Source: Notamacropus eugenii (Eukaryota > Chordata > Mammalia > Diprotodontia > Macropodidae). From it: a stretch of DNA of 64,000 nt. The notes under the pieces were generated by a model. That model had not been told where the DNA came from, did no database searches, and worked only from the letters and a program-made list of their open reading frames with translations. Below are positions 21,386 through 32,799 of the stretch, in pieces. The position numbers were made by a program, and so were the translations under genes. The stretch spans positions 348,091,390 to 348,155,389 of the forward strand of contig NC_092873.1 in NCBI RefSeq assembly GCF_028372415.1, in the 5' to 3' direction. How positions within the stretch are numbered: position 1 is the stretch's first letter; each line of letters starts with the position of its first letter.

Positions 21386-24013
21386 AAGAGGCAGAGCCAA
21401 GATGGTGGAGTAACAGCACGCACCTTCTAGAGCACTCCCACCAAGCCCAGCCAAATGTCTGTTTTAAAAAATGGCTCTAAACAAATTCTGGAGCTGCAGA
21501 ACCCACAGAATGACAGAGTGAAGCAAATCGCCAGCCCAAGACTGCCTGAAAGGTCCCCAAGAAGTGCCTATCATGGCACGCTGGGGGCGGGGTGCAGTCC
21601 AGCCTGGGCTATGCCGGCACAGGCAGGACCTGAGGAGGCATTGGGGAGACTGAATCTCTCACACCTGCAGTGGTTTCCAGACTTCAGGACCCCAAAATGC
21701 CGAGGACAAATTGGAAAGTCAGTGGGAAAAGCCTGTGGGACCAGTTCAGGAGAATGGAGTGGTCCAGCCCCAGCCCCAGAGTGGCAGAGCGGGGAGGTGG
21801 GGAGGAACCCACAGCAGCTGCAGGGGCAGCTGCAGCCACTGTTTCTGGAGCTCTAGGCCTAGAGATTGAGGGGGAATGTTACTGCTGACAGTACACCCTC
21901 CACCTCCACTGGAAGCAGAGAATTACCTTGACAAGGAGCTCAAAAGTCAAGTAAATGGCTGTGGAAATGAGCAAAAACCAGAAAAAGAATCAGACTATAG
22001 AATCTTACTTTGGTGATAAGGTGGACCAAAGCATGCAAACAAGAAAACAAAGTCAAAGCTCCTCCATCAAAAGCCTGCAAGAAAAATATGAATTGGTTTC
22101 AGGCCATGGAAGAGCTCAAAAAGAATTTTGAAAATCAAGTAAGAGAAGTAGAGCAAAAGTTGGGAAGAGAAATGAGAATGATGCAAGAAAATCATGAAAA
22201 ACGAGTCAACTCCTTGCTAAAGGAGACCCCAAAAAATGCTGAGCAAAATAACACTTTAAAAAATAGACTAACCCAAATGGGAAAAGAGATCCAAAAAACC
22301 AATGAGGAAAAGAATGCCCTAAAAAGCAGAATTGGTCAGATGGAAAAGGACATCCAAAAGGTCACTGGAGAAAATAATTTCTTAAAGATTAGAATGGAGC
22401 AGATGGAAGCTAATGACTTTATGAAAAACCAAGAAACTATAAAAGAAAACCAAACGAATAAAAAAATAGAAGACAATGTGAAATATCTCATTGAAAAAAC
22501 AACTGACTTGGAAAATAGATCCAGGAGAGATAATTTAAAAATTATGGGACTACCTGAAAGTCATGACCAAAAAAAGAGCCCAGACATTATTTTTCATGAA
22601 ATTATCAAGGAAAACTGCCCTGATATTCTAGAACCAGAGAGTAAAATAAATATTGAAAGAATCCACCTCCTGAAAGAGATCCAAGAAGAAAAACTCCTAG
22701 GAATATTGTAGTCAAATTCCAGAGTTTCCAAGTCAAGGAGAAAATATTGCAAGCAGCCAGAAAGAAACAATTCAAGCATTGTGAAAATGCAATCAGGTAA
22801 CACAAGATCTAGCAGCTTCTACATTAAGGAATCAAAGGGTTCGGAATATGATATTCCAGAGGTCAAAGGAGCTAGGATTAAAACTAAGAATCACCTACCC
22901 AGCAAAACTGAGTATAATACTTCAGGGAGAAAAATGGTCATTTAGTGAAATAGAGGACTTTCAAGTATTCTTGATGAAAAGACCAGAGCTGAATAGAAAA
23001 TTTGACTTTCAAACACAAGAATCAAGAGAAGCATGAAATGCTAAACATGAAAGAGAAATCAAAAGGGACTTACTAAAGTTGAACTGTTTACATTCCTACA
23101 TGGAAAGATAATATTTGTAACTCTTGAGACTTTTCTCAGTATTTGGGTAGCTGGAGGGATTATATACATGTAGACAGAGGGCACAGGGTGAATTGAATAG
23201 AAAGGGATGATATCTAAAACAAATAAAATTAAGGGGTGAGAGAGGAATATATTGGGAGGAGAAAGGGAGAAATAAAATGAGGCAAATTATCTCTCATAAA
23301 AGAGGCAAGAAAAAGCTTTTTCAATGGAGGGAAAAAGGGGGAAGTGAGAGGGGAAAAGTGAAGCATACTCTTATCACATTTGGCTTAAGGAAGGAGTAAC
23401 ATGCACACTCAATTCAGTATGAAAATCAATCTTACACTACAGGAAAGTAGGGGAGAAGGGGAGAAGTGGGGTGTGGGGGTATGATAGAAGAAAGGGCAAA
23501 TGGGAAAAGGGAGTAATTAGGAGTAAACATGTTAGGGGAGGTACACGGTCAAAAGAGAGAATAGAATAAATGAGAGCAGGATAGGATGGAAGAAAATATA
23601 GTTGGTCTTTCCCAACATGACTTTTATCGAACTCTTTTATATAACTACACGCATATAACCTATATTGAATTGCTTGCCTTCTCAGTGGAGATGGGTGGAG
23701 AGAGAAGGAGAGAGAGAAGTTGGAACTCAAAGTTTTAAAAATGAATGTTAAAAATTGCTCTTTACATGCAACTTGGAAATAAGAAATACAGGTAATGAGG
23801 TATAGAAATCTGTCTTGCCCTACAAGAAAATAGAGGAGATGGGCATAAGAGAAAGGAGGGGTGTAATAGCAGGGAGGGCAGAATGGGGGAAGAGGTAATC
23901 AGAATGCACATCATCTTGGGGTGGAGGGAGGGAAGACATGGGGAGAAAATTTGGAATTCAAAATCTTGTGGAATCTAAAAATTAGTTAATTAAAAATATG
24001 TAAATAAAAGAAA
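21386..24013 (+). mobile_element. HAL1 (half-L1) element inserted in an L2
   Basis: A 2.63-kb element flanked by a perfect 13-bp duplication, aagaaaaagcaac, at 21373-21385 and 24014-24026. The 5' end is 'ggcagagccaagatggtgga'. ORF1 begins at 21965 as 'MSKNQKKNQTIESYFGDK' and shifts frame. The longest open piece (22010-22711) holds the coiled coil ('ENQVREVEQKLGREMRMMQ'), the RRM-like part ('DLENRSRRDNLKIMGLPES') and the start of the C-terminal domain. The end of that domain is in another frame near 22848-23036 ('ITYPAKLS' and 'GEKWSFSEIEDF'), followed by the 3' UTR. No ORF2. This is the best preserved copy in the window. Confidence 0.9.
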
Positions 24014-24026
24014 AAGAAAAAGCAAC

Positions 24027-24480
24027 CAGATTTGGCAATTAAGAGATCATTGGTGCATTTAGAAAGGGAAATTTAAGTTGAGTGATGAATGATGAGAAAT
24101 CCTAGCTGGAGAGGGTTTAGAAAACAGTGAGAAAAAAAAAAGTGAAGGTAATGAGTACAAACAGCCATTTCAAGGAATTTGGCCAAGAAAAGAGAAGGGA
24201 GGAGAAATACAGAATTATAGCTTGGAGGAGTAGTATATTCTAGTGTTGGTTTTTAAGGCTGCACTGGCAGGCGTGTCTTTAGGAAGCAAGGAAAGAAACA
24301 GGGAAGAAGGAAAGACTGAAAATTGTAAGGGCGTAATGGAGGCCATCTGCTCAAGAATATAGGAAAGGATGGGGTCATGTAGAGGTGTTGGTTTTGTCTA
24401 GAAGGACAACTTCATCAAATATTGGAATAAAGGAGAGATACTGATGTTAAGGAATTGTGACATGAAGAAGAGAAAAAAGT
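24027..24480 (-). mobile_element. L2 LINE, antisense, right part of a split copy
   Basis: Continuation of the L2 at 20090-21372: 'aagagatcattggtgcattt', 'agttgagtgatgaatgatga', 'aaggaatttggccaagaaaa', all complements of the L2 reverse transcriptase region. Confidence 0.7.
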
Positions 24481-24499
24481 GCTCATGACTATCTTTAGC

Positions 24500-24625
24500 T
24501 TTGACAACTGAAAGGGACCTTAGATATCATCTAGTCCAACCTCCTTTTACAGATGAGGAAACTGAGGCCCAGATGGGTTGTAATTTACCCAGGATTACAC
24601 AGATTCAAAACCCAATCTACCAAGG
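24500..24625 (-). repeat. MIR/THER1-type SINE, antisense
   Basis: 'accttagatatcatctagtc', 'cagatgaggaaactgaggcc', 'ggattacacag'. Confidence 0.7.
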
Positions 24626-24874
24626 AATTTTCCAGTTTTTCACTCCAATTTCTCTAACGTCACAGGCTTCTCTCCTTACTGGAGACTTATTTTGCACATA
24701 CCTGCCACCCATTCACCCAGGGGTCCCAGGGAATCCAGTTCAATTCTATCCCCACTTTGGAGAAACAAATCCCCCCTACAGATGGGGAACCCTTCTATAC
24801 AAAGGACAGCTGGGCACTAGTACCGACAGCCTGGAAGAATCTGTGTTTTCTTTTTTCCTTTTAAAATCAAGTCA

Positions 24875-25101
24875 AGACCTTGTGGTTGTGCACACCTGGA
24901 ATCCTTCCTGCTGGAGGAGGCCGAGGTTGGCAGATTGCTTGAGCTGCTGTAAGGCTAAAGCAGATCGAATGTCCCCACCAGTATAAGCGAGGGCAGTGGG
25001 GTGAGAGCAGGTTGCCTAAGGAGGGGCAAACTGCGGTGGGATCACCTTGAGTGGCCTCCTGCACTTCCAGCTTGGGCGAGATAGTAGGGAGACCCAATTT
25101 C
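24875..25101 (+). pseudogene. 7SL (SRP) RNA pseudogene or 7SL-derived element
   Basis: Order and text follow 7SL RNA: the Alu-domain start ('gtgcacacctggaatcc'), 'ggaggaggccgaggttggca', 'gattgcttgag', 'agcagatcgaatgtccccac' (7SL: gccgatcgggtgtccgcac), then the invariant 'caggttgcctaaggaggggc', 'tgggatcacc', and the 3' Alu domain 'tgcacttccagcttgggcga' with 'tagggagaccc'. It is shorter than the 300-nt RNA, with a loss in the central S domain, and many bases differ. An aaataaataaata tail follows near 25120. This suggests a retrotransposed RNA copy, not the functional gene. Confidence 0.75.
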
Positions 25102-25727
25102 ATCCAATCAATTAACAGGCAAATAAATAAATAAATCTCCGTATGGACCTCTGCGGAGGAAATTCTTCACCAACCCTGCTTGGCAAATATCTGGCCAAGC
25201 CCGGGAAGAGAAAACTACAGCTGCTCTAAACCCCGTAGCGCAATCCACCAACATGCCTTTACATCATGCAGACAAACAGGTTCTGGGAGGAACAAGGAAT
25301 CGAATCAGGCTCCCTTTCTCCCCTACAGAAAAAAAAAAATTTCAGGGACTTTTTCTCCATTAAAAACCCGCGCAATTCTAGGATCATATAATTCGAAGTG
25401 CAAAATCACAACCACCACCCGAAAAGTGAAATTGTCAACTCCTCAACCTTTTGGTCCACTCAGAGATAATCAACCAGTTTGGAGGATTTCTTTCGCTCAT
25501 TTGACGGATTCCTCGCCCCCAGAACCGATTGATCCAACTAGCTGTTTCATCAAATCGCTCCAGACTAGGGAAGTGTTCATTTTTTCATCTCCCCTTCCTC
25601 ACCCTCCTGCTCAGTGCCGGTCCAGCGCAGCTCATTCAGGTCCCTGCGCCCGCACGTGCCTCCTTCCCATTCCCAAATGGCTCCCCGAGTCATCTAGCCG
25701 TTTTCCACCAGGACCAACCCCAAATTA

Positions 25728-25836
25728 CCGGAGGAAGAGGAGGAGGAGGAGGAGGAGGAGGAGGAGGAGGAGGAGGAGGAGGAGGAGGAGGAGGAGGAGG
25801 AGGAGAGAGACGGAGAGATAGACGGAGAGACAGACG

Positions 25837-25927
<91 letters not shown>
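25728..25927. repeat. (GGA)n and (GA)n compound microsatellite
   Basis: About 75 bp of GGA repeats, then a gagacagacg-type transition, then about 85 bp of uninterrupted GA. The plus strand is all purine over most of its length. Long apparent ORFs across it in several frames (poly-Arg, poly-Gly, poly-Ser/Leu, poly-Pro) are artefacts. It lies just past the likely poly(A) site of RPRML. Confidence 0.95.
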
Positions 25928-25930
<3 letters not shown>

Positions 25931-25986
25931 ACTGACACGAATTCACCGGAGAAAGCTAACTTGAGAGCCCCGACGGTGGGGAGGGT

Positions 25987-25992
25987 TTTATT
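25987..25992 (-). promoter_or_regulatory. RPRML: Candidate RPRML polyadenylation signal
   Basis: Canonical AATAAA on the minus strand, about 545 nt past the RPRML stop and 60 bp before the GA microsatellite. Cleavage would fall near 25965-25975. Confidence 0.45.
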
Positions 25993-26249
25993 ACACGACT
26001 TTTTTGTAAATGGAAAAATCAATTGCAAACCCAGATATCTTTGCCACCCCCACCCAAATTACCACCCTACCTCCCCTCACCAAACCAAAAGAACACCCCT
26101 ACCCATAAGGCAGCAAGACAGTTGCTAGGTCCCTCTTCTTTATCCCCACCCACACCCGACCTTCTTTTCCCTCTTTTCCTTTTAAAATAACAGTTGTTAC
26201 AAATTATCCCCCCAAGCCTCTAAGGCAGATAAGACTTTACAAGGTAACA

Positions 26250-27400
<1,151 letters not shown>

Positions 27401-27469
27401 AGCAACAGCTATTTACCCTTCCTCCCGCTGGCGGCCAGCTGGGTCTCTAGGGTACGTCGTCTTGGCATC

Positions 27470-27560
27470 TGAGAATCTTGAAAATAGTCATGGAATTCGG
27501 AAGGACCTAGAGAGATCATCTGGTTCTACCCCCTGACTTCAGGCAGGAGTAAGTCTGAAG
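27470..27560 (-). repeat. MIR/THER1-type SINE fragment, antisense
   Basis: 'gaattcggaaggacctagag', 'gatcatctggttctaccccc'. Confidence 0.55.
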
Positions 27561-27808
27561 AATCCCACATATATATACGGTAGTCTCCTTGGAAGATCTC
27601 TAGGGCCTGAGCGTCTCTCTATCCTATTCTATTCTAGTGCTGGATCCATCCTTAACAGTGGAGAAGGTCTTACCTAAGTCTAACCAAAATCTCTCCTTCC
27701 CTAATATCTAGTTCAGTTCTTTGCTGACAGAGAAAGTACTTCATGTTTCCCTTCATTCAGACACTCATGGATCTGAATAAAAATGTATTCCAGGCTAAAA
27801 CATCAAAA

Positions 27809-27868
27809 TCCTTTCCAACCAAAGCCAATAAATCCTTTCCAACTAAAGCCAATGAATCCTTTCCTTCT
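27809..27868. repeat. 24-bp tandem repeat, about 2.5 units
   Basis: Units at 27809-27832 and 27833-27856 plus a partial third: 'tcctttccaaccaaagccaa' followed by taaa or tgaa. Translated it gives SFPTKANK repeats, but there is no gene context. Confidence 0.75.
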
Positions 27869-28071
27869 GCTTCAAAATGTACCCATATTTTCCCATCCTT
27901 AAGACACTTTCACTTGACCCTTATGACGCCCTCAAGCTATAATCCTATATCTTTCCTCCTTTTATTAGCCAGACTTAATAAAAGCTTTCTACATTTCTTG
28001 CCTCCCCTTTCTCACTACCCCCTTCCATTTCTCAGCCTATTGCTAGTTTGGTCTTTGCTTCTGTTCACTCA

Positions 28072-28232
28072 ACAGTAAGGAGCGTGGTGTGGGGTGGCTG
28101 GGCAATGTGACATAGCCCACCTGCCCCTGTCCCCAGGAGAGGCGTCTGGTGGCTGCAGCGCCACAGAGAGTGATCCAGAGCTGGAGGTGGAATATCGAGA
28201 TAGCCAGGACACCGAGCTGGAGCCTTGCTTCT
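28072..28232 (+). repeat. 161-bp unidentified insert with target duplication
   Basis: Inserted into the L2 and flanked by a perfect 13-bp duplication, ttctgttcactca, at 28059-28071 and 28233-28245. It is richer in GC and CpG than its host. One plus frame is open throughout and rich in acidic residues ('SGGCSATESDPELEVEY', then 'RDSQDTELEP'), preceded by a splice-acceptor-like 'cctgtccccag'. I do not recognise it. It could be a truncated retrocopy of a host exon or a short SINE. Confidence 0.55.
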
Positions 28233-28621
28233 TTCTGTTCACTCAGCTGAAACAATTGCCTATCAATTATCTCTTAACTGTCAAATCTCATGGCCTTTCC
28301 TCAGTCTTCATCCTTCTTGACCTTTCTTATATATTGACACCATTGACTGTCCTTTCCTCTCTGGTACTCTTTACACTCTGGCTTTCCATGATATTGCTCT
28401 ATCCTGAATGCTGAAATCCTGAATGCTCTGTCCTTACATATCTGGCCACTCCTATGGATCAACACTCTCCCCCTTGGGGAGGTTGTATTGTTCCTTAACC
28501 CTCTTCTCTCTACTCCCTGTTTCCGTGTATTGCCTTTCTTCGTTGAATAACAAGAAGTAATCCATGCAGTCCTAGGACATAGTTATTTAATATTCCACAG
28601 TTCCCGGCAAGGCTCCACAAG

Positions 28622-28740
28622 TGTAATTAATTCATGATAGAGCAAAATGGATTGCTCTTTCAAACCTCAGATTGCTCTATCAGAATTAATGATGTAAACT
28701 GATGATGTTAACTAATGATGTGAATTAATAATGCACATCA
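28622..28740. other. Hairpin-forming, TAAT-rich segment
   Basis: A near-perfect inverted repeat: 'attaattcatgatagagcaa' at 28626-28645 and 'ttgctctatcagaattaat' at 28672-28690, with a 26-nt loop holding a third partial copy (ttgctcttt). It is followed by repeats of the taatgatg type (28686-28730). No coding frame. Confidence 0.6.
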
Positions 28741-28990
28741 ACCTCATACATCAACCTGTACTCCCAAAGTGTTCTGTCATTAATGAAACATCTGGGTGAT
28801 TTTTCCAGAGATTGTTTGATGCTGCTGCTCTGTTGCCTGTATAAAGAATACTCATGAAAGCATTCCTTGTAATTTCTTGCAGGCTACCTCTATATATATA
28901 CTCTGGAAATCTATCTCTTCTTGAACAACAAAAAACTGTATTCAGTTATTTCAGGCAAATTTGTCAAGAGTTTCCTCTGTAGGGGTTGGG

Positions 28991-29008
28991 GAATGCTTTC
29001 TCCAACTC

Positions 29009-29050
<42 letters not shown>

Positions 29051-29057
29051 TCTCTCA
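28991..29057. repeat. (TC)n microsatellite
   Basis: CT dinucleotides with occasional ccc and ttt interruptions. Confidence 0.9.
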
Positions 29058-29108
29058 GAAGTTCCCCTAGGCTAAAATATCATCTATGCAAATGACTACC
29101 AGATCTAT

Positions 29109-29345
29109 GGGCACCTAGGTGGCACAATGAATAGAGTGCTGGGCCTGGAGTCAGATAGACTCATCTTCTTCAGTTCAAATTTGGCCTCAGACACTATGTG
29201 ACCAAGTCACTTAACCCTGTTTGCCTCAGTTTCCTCATCTGTAAAATGAGCTAAAGAAGGAAATGACAAACCACTCCAATATCTCTGCCAAGAAAATTCC
29301 AAGTGGGGTCACAAAGAGTTGGGCATAACTGAGGTGATTGAACAT
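29109..29345 (+). repeat. MAR1/MON1-type CORE-SINE
   Basis: Nearly complete: 'gggcacctaggtggcacaat', 'gggcctggagtcagatagac', 'gcctcagtttcctcatctgt', 'gccaagaaaattccaagtgg', 'ggtcacaaagagttgggcat'. Confidence 0.88.
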
Positions 29346-29780
29346 GTTAAATACTATATATACATACATATATGTCTTAAGAGAATAAGCTATACATAAA
29401 GGATTCCAAGTTTCATATACATTTTCTTTTATATCTTTGTATATAGAAGTGTTTAGGTTTTTTACTGTTTGTTCAGCTCATAATAAAACAGAAACTTTAA
29501 GAAAAATAAACAAAAAGGTGTAAATTCAATTATAAAACATTAAGGGGCAAAGAACTGACTTCCAGGATTGGGTCTCTCAATGCCCCATCCTTCTGCCACA
29601 CCATCAGAGGTCTAGCCTTCTCCAGTGAGTGATGCCCTGTCACAACCCTCGACCTCCTCACTAGGAAAAACTTAAAAGTTAACCATATTTGTCTAAAATA
29701 TGATGACTCACACATAAAACTTCTGCCCCAAGTCAAGGAAGAGCTATGTTTCACAACAGGACAGGTAAGGTTTTTGTAGT
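29346..29780. other. AT-rich intergenic sequence
   Basis: Includes a TATA-type dinucleotide run at 29350-29375. A 98-codon minus frame at 29530-29826 runs into the SINE tail downstream and has no recognised product. Confidence 0.4.
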
Positions 29781-29784
29781 CTGT

Positions 29785-29950
29785 GTGTCTGTGTTCATCC
29801 TTCGTTGTCGAAGAAGACCATGCCATCAGATGATGACATGACTTGCACTTGACCTTATTTTGAGTGAGGGAGAGCTGTGCAGGTCACCAGCCTCACTTCT
29901 CCTCCAGAGCCATCTGAATCCAGTGACCAGATATTCATCAGGATGACTAC
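29785..29950 (-). repeat. RTE-tailed SINE, 3' module, antisense
   Basis: Complement of the 3' module seen at 14.4, 15.1 and 49.1 kb: 'tcgaagaagaccatgccatc', 'caggtcaccagcctcacttc', 'agtgaccagatattcatcag'. The 5' head is absent. Confidence 0.75.
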
Positions 29951-30200
29951 TTTTTAGAGATGGCTGTTTTACCGAGAGAAAAATATTGTTGACACCAGGG
30001 AGCTATTTAGTCCCAACTAATTTACAGGAAGCTGAAAGTTAAGTTGGTCTCATTCAGTTGAGCATAAACACCCATCCACAAGACAGAGTTCTGCAAATTG
30101 TGTTCACCCTATGTGAAACTCAGATCCTCTTTAGTCTCCTGGTAGTAAATCTTACAGCCAGTCCCTAAACCATGTCTCTTCACCCATTCCTCAGACTCTG

Positions 30201-30202
<2 letters not shown>

Positions 30203-30251
<49 letters not shown>
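30203..30251. repeat. (CA)n microsatellite
   Basis: About 24 uninterrupted CA units, probably polymorphic. Confidence 0.95.
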
Positions 30252-30940
30252 ACTCTGTTGGACTCCTAAAATACCTCAAACTCGACTCCTTTGGGCTAAA
30301 GTTCGGTTTCCAGAAGGCATGTCAAGTGGTCACTTGGGGGAAAATAACACATTCTTGACTGAGTGACCCTGGGCAAATCAATCACCTTATTTTCTTAAGT
30401 CTGAACAATTATATTGTGTACATTCACTATCCCTCTTCTAATGCAAATCGGCATGTTCTCTTCACCTAATAGTCTAAGAGAATTGTCAAGAACTGAAAAG
30501 TTCGTTGATCTGCCAGGGTCACTCAATATGCTCCAGAGGTGAGACATAAACCCAGATCATCTTGACTCCAAGGCCAGCTTTCTATCATAGCCTGTCAGGT
30601 AACACTCCCTGCTTCTGATCCAGACAACTCCTTTTCTGCCCCTTCAGCTCAGTAGCCTAAATTCTAAGGAACCAATCCTGGCTCTCATTGTCAAATCTAA
30701 TACTTTAGGCTCTTCTCTAAGACAAAACCTTCTCTTAAAGGAATCTTCTTATTTTCCAGTCCCAGGGAGCTTTAACCTGCCGGTTGGAAGCTTCCCTCAG
30801 TAAGTCCCAAAAGTACAAGGATAAGGGTGATCCAAGGCACTGGGTTCTTGACCCTAGCCCAAGTGGGCACCACATCAGTTAGGTAACATAATTTGAAGCC
30901 AATAAGAACCTAGGAATAGAGAAGAGAAAGAGCTGACAGA
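30252..30940. other. Unassigned intergenic sequence
   Basis: Possible MIR pieces near 30350-30600 ('gtgaccctgggcaaatcaat', 'cataaacccagatcatcttg') but nothing complete. Confidence 0.4.
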
Positions 30941-30944
30941 GAAA

Positions 30945-31160
30945 TTAGAATGTCAGAGATCAGAGATCATCAAGTTCTGACCATTTGTAAATACAATCCC
31001 CAAACATTATCCAGCAAAGAATTTATAGATACTGGGACTTTTATAGATATGGGACTTGCCTAGGCTCATACAACCAGCATGTATCAGAGGCAAGACTTGA
31101 ACCCAAATTTTCTGGATTGCAAGGTTCTCCTTCTATCCACTATATATATCTACATGCTGC
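30945..31160 (-). repeat. MIR/THER1-type SINE, antisense
   Basis: 'cagagatcatcaagttctga', 'ttgcctaggctcatacaacc', 'gcaagacttgaacccaaatt'. Confidence 0.55.
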
Positions 31161-31555
31161 CTCTCAAATTTAGAGAGGAAAAATATCTTTGGAAAGCCTC
31201 AAATGTAAGGCCTTTGAGGTTAGGTTTCTTTCTTTAGCATTTGGAATTCAGGATCTCCCTAAACACAGTACTTGGTCCAAGATTCTGCCCACAGAGAGAT
31301 TTCAATAACTGTTGGGCATAAATGCAGTTAGATCAACACTGTTCCACCCCCAGATTCCCTGTCTAAGATACCAAGGAGAGGGAATCACATGAAGCAGAAA
31401 TCCGGTTTTCAAGTGACTATGGATACAGGTTTTTCTGTAATTAGAATCACTTAATCTAAGTCTATGAACCTTTCAATCACCCTTGTAATCCCTTCCTCTG
31501 ATTGGTTGTTTTCCTCCCAGAATCTCCATTTTAATTTAAGTGCCCAGGTCTGCCA
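31161..31555. other. Unassigned intergenic sequence
   Basis: A possible L2-like piece at 31200-31320; otherwise nothing recognised. Confidence 0.35.
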
Positions 31556-31559
31556 AATC

Positions 31560-31765
31560 TTCATTCATCTCTGGCTCCAGATTTTCTCCATCATGTTCTG
31601 TGAGTAGCTTCTCCTTCTCCTCCTCCCCCTTTCAGTTTCCTTTTTTGCCTGCTGTTGTCCCATTCTAATATAAGTTCCTTAAGCACAGGGATTGTCTTTT
31701 TTTCTACTTGTATTTTTGTTCCTAGAGCTTTGCACATAGTAAATTCTTAAATGACATTTGTAGAC
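31560..31765 (+). repeat. L2 3' end
   Basis: 'taagttccttaagcacaggg', 'attgtctttttttctacttg', 'ctttgcacatagtaaattct'. Confidence 0.7.
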
Positions 31766-32795
31766 TTGACCTTCTAGATCTATAATCCATAACTTCTCTG
31801 AAAAATGTTCAAGAAGACATAACAAACACACAAATTAACCAATAATCTCAGCTCAGGATTATCCCATATGCAAAGAACAAATATAGCTAAGAATAAAAAT
31901 TTTGCTGGTCATAATAGAAATTTATTAATCAGTGACCCACAGAATAAAGAAGGGATAGGTCTTAAATGGACACTGTTGTTTTTCTTCTCATATGGAGGAA
32001 AATCCAGGAGAGAGAAGGTGATGAGCAGTAAGTCCCAAGGAAGAGCAAGGATGCTGCATGGGAGGCCCAGTAAGGGAGTCAAGTTAAGACCCTGCACCAC
32101 AGCATTGTCTTAAGGAAAACTTAATACAAGAACTGATACTGCAGCTTGACCTTGAAGGCTGGGCAGGATTTCAATAGGAAGAGATGGAGAAGAGGACATT
32201 TTGGCTCAGGGATTGGGGGTGAGAAAGCAAGGGGTGCATACCTGGAATTGCAAGTGTTCCATACCTTGACTTCTCATCAATTATTGTATTCTATCATATA
32301 TTACAGTTAGTTACGTGTGTGCCCAACATTTGATAAATGTTTATTGAAATGAATATTCTAGGAGTTCCAATATGGGAGTTGCCAAACCCTTCTCTAGAGG
32401 AATGAGTTACCCACATACCAGGATCCACTATAAAGGATGCTGAGATGTTGATGTCACAGCCCTTCTGGGAGGAATTGGAACACAGCCCATCTGTCACCCA
32501 TCCTGGGTAATTATTTTTATCCACTGCTAAAGATACGTGTCTGCATCTCTATGGCTATAGAACGGAGGGCTCCATCTGGAGTAGGTCTGACTGTTGAGTG
32601 AAGATGTTTTGGTGAAGATATTCAAAGAGGCTGAGACTAGAAGAGGTGCTCTGAATATAGAAGGACAATATTTACTTCTAGGTAAGAAATCATGTGATTT
32701 TCACCTTGATATTCCTGAAAGATATTTTAGTTTAAGCTCTTAATCCATCAGCATTTTTACAATGGATAGAATGAAAATTTTCCCTAAAGGCCTCC
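31766..32795. other. Mostly unassigned intergenic sequence
   Basis: A weak L2-like piece lies at 32130-32225 and a possible L2 end at 32300-32360 ('tttgataaatgtttattgaa'). Opposed 60-80 codon frames at 31.87-32.11 kb overlap each other and are not credible genes. Confidence 0.4.
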
Positions 32796-32799
32796 TCTG

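Larger units (their letters stand above)
27740..28480 (+). mobile_element. L2 LINE reverse transcriptase fragment
   Basis: Decayed L2 ORF2 text on the plus strand: 'gccctcaagctataatccta' near 27930, 'agccagacttaataaaagct', then after the 161-bp insertion 'ctcagctgaaacaattgcct', 'tctcatggcctttcctcagt', 'ttcatccttcttgacctttc', encoding a relic of '[17 protein letters not shown]'. Interrupted at 28072-28232. Confidence 0.7.

Noticed and set aside
22010-22711. 233-codon coiled-coil protein as a host gene
   Set aside because: It lies inside a HAL1 with target duplications and matches L1 ORF1 (coiled coil, RRM-like, C-terminal domain).
24867-25103. Functional 7SL RNA gene or Alu contamination
   Set aside because: Too diverged and shortened in the S domain for a functional SRP RNA. 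It is not Alu-like in its left/right monomer structure, and the flanks are marsupial repeats.
25180-26128. Long open frames of 200 codons with poly-Arg, poly-Gly and Arg-Glu runs
   Set aside because: They are translations of the GGA/GA microsatellite and its flanks, open in several frames and on both strands, with no domain or splice context.
28094-28414. 106-codon frame as a single gene
   Set aside because: It fuses the 161-bp insert with L2 reverse transcriptase relics, so only the insert merits attention.
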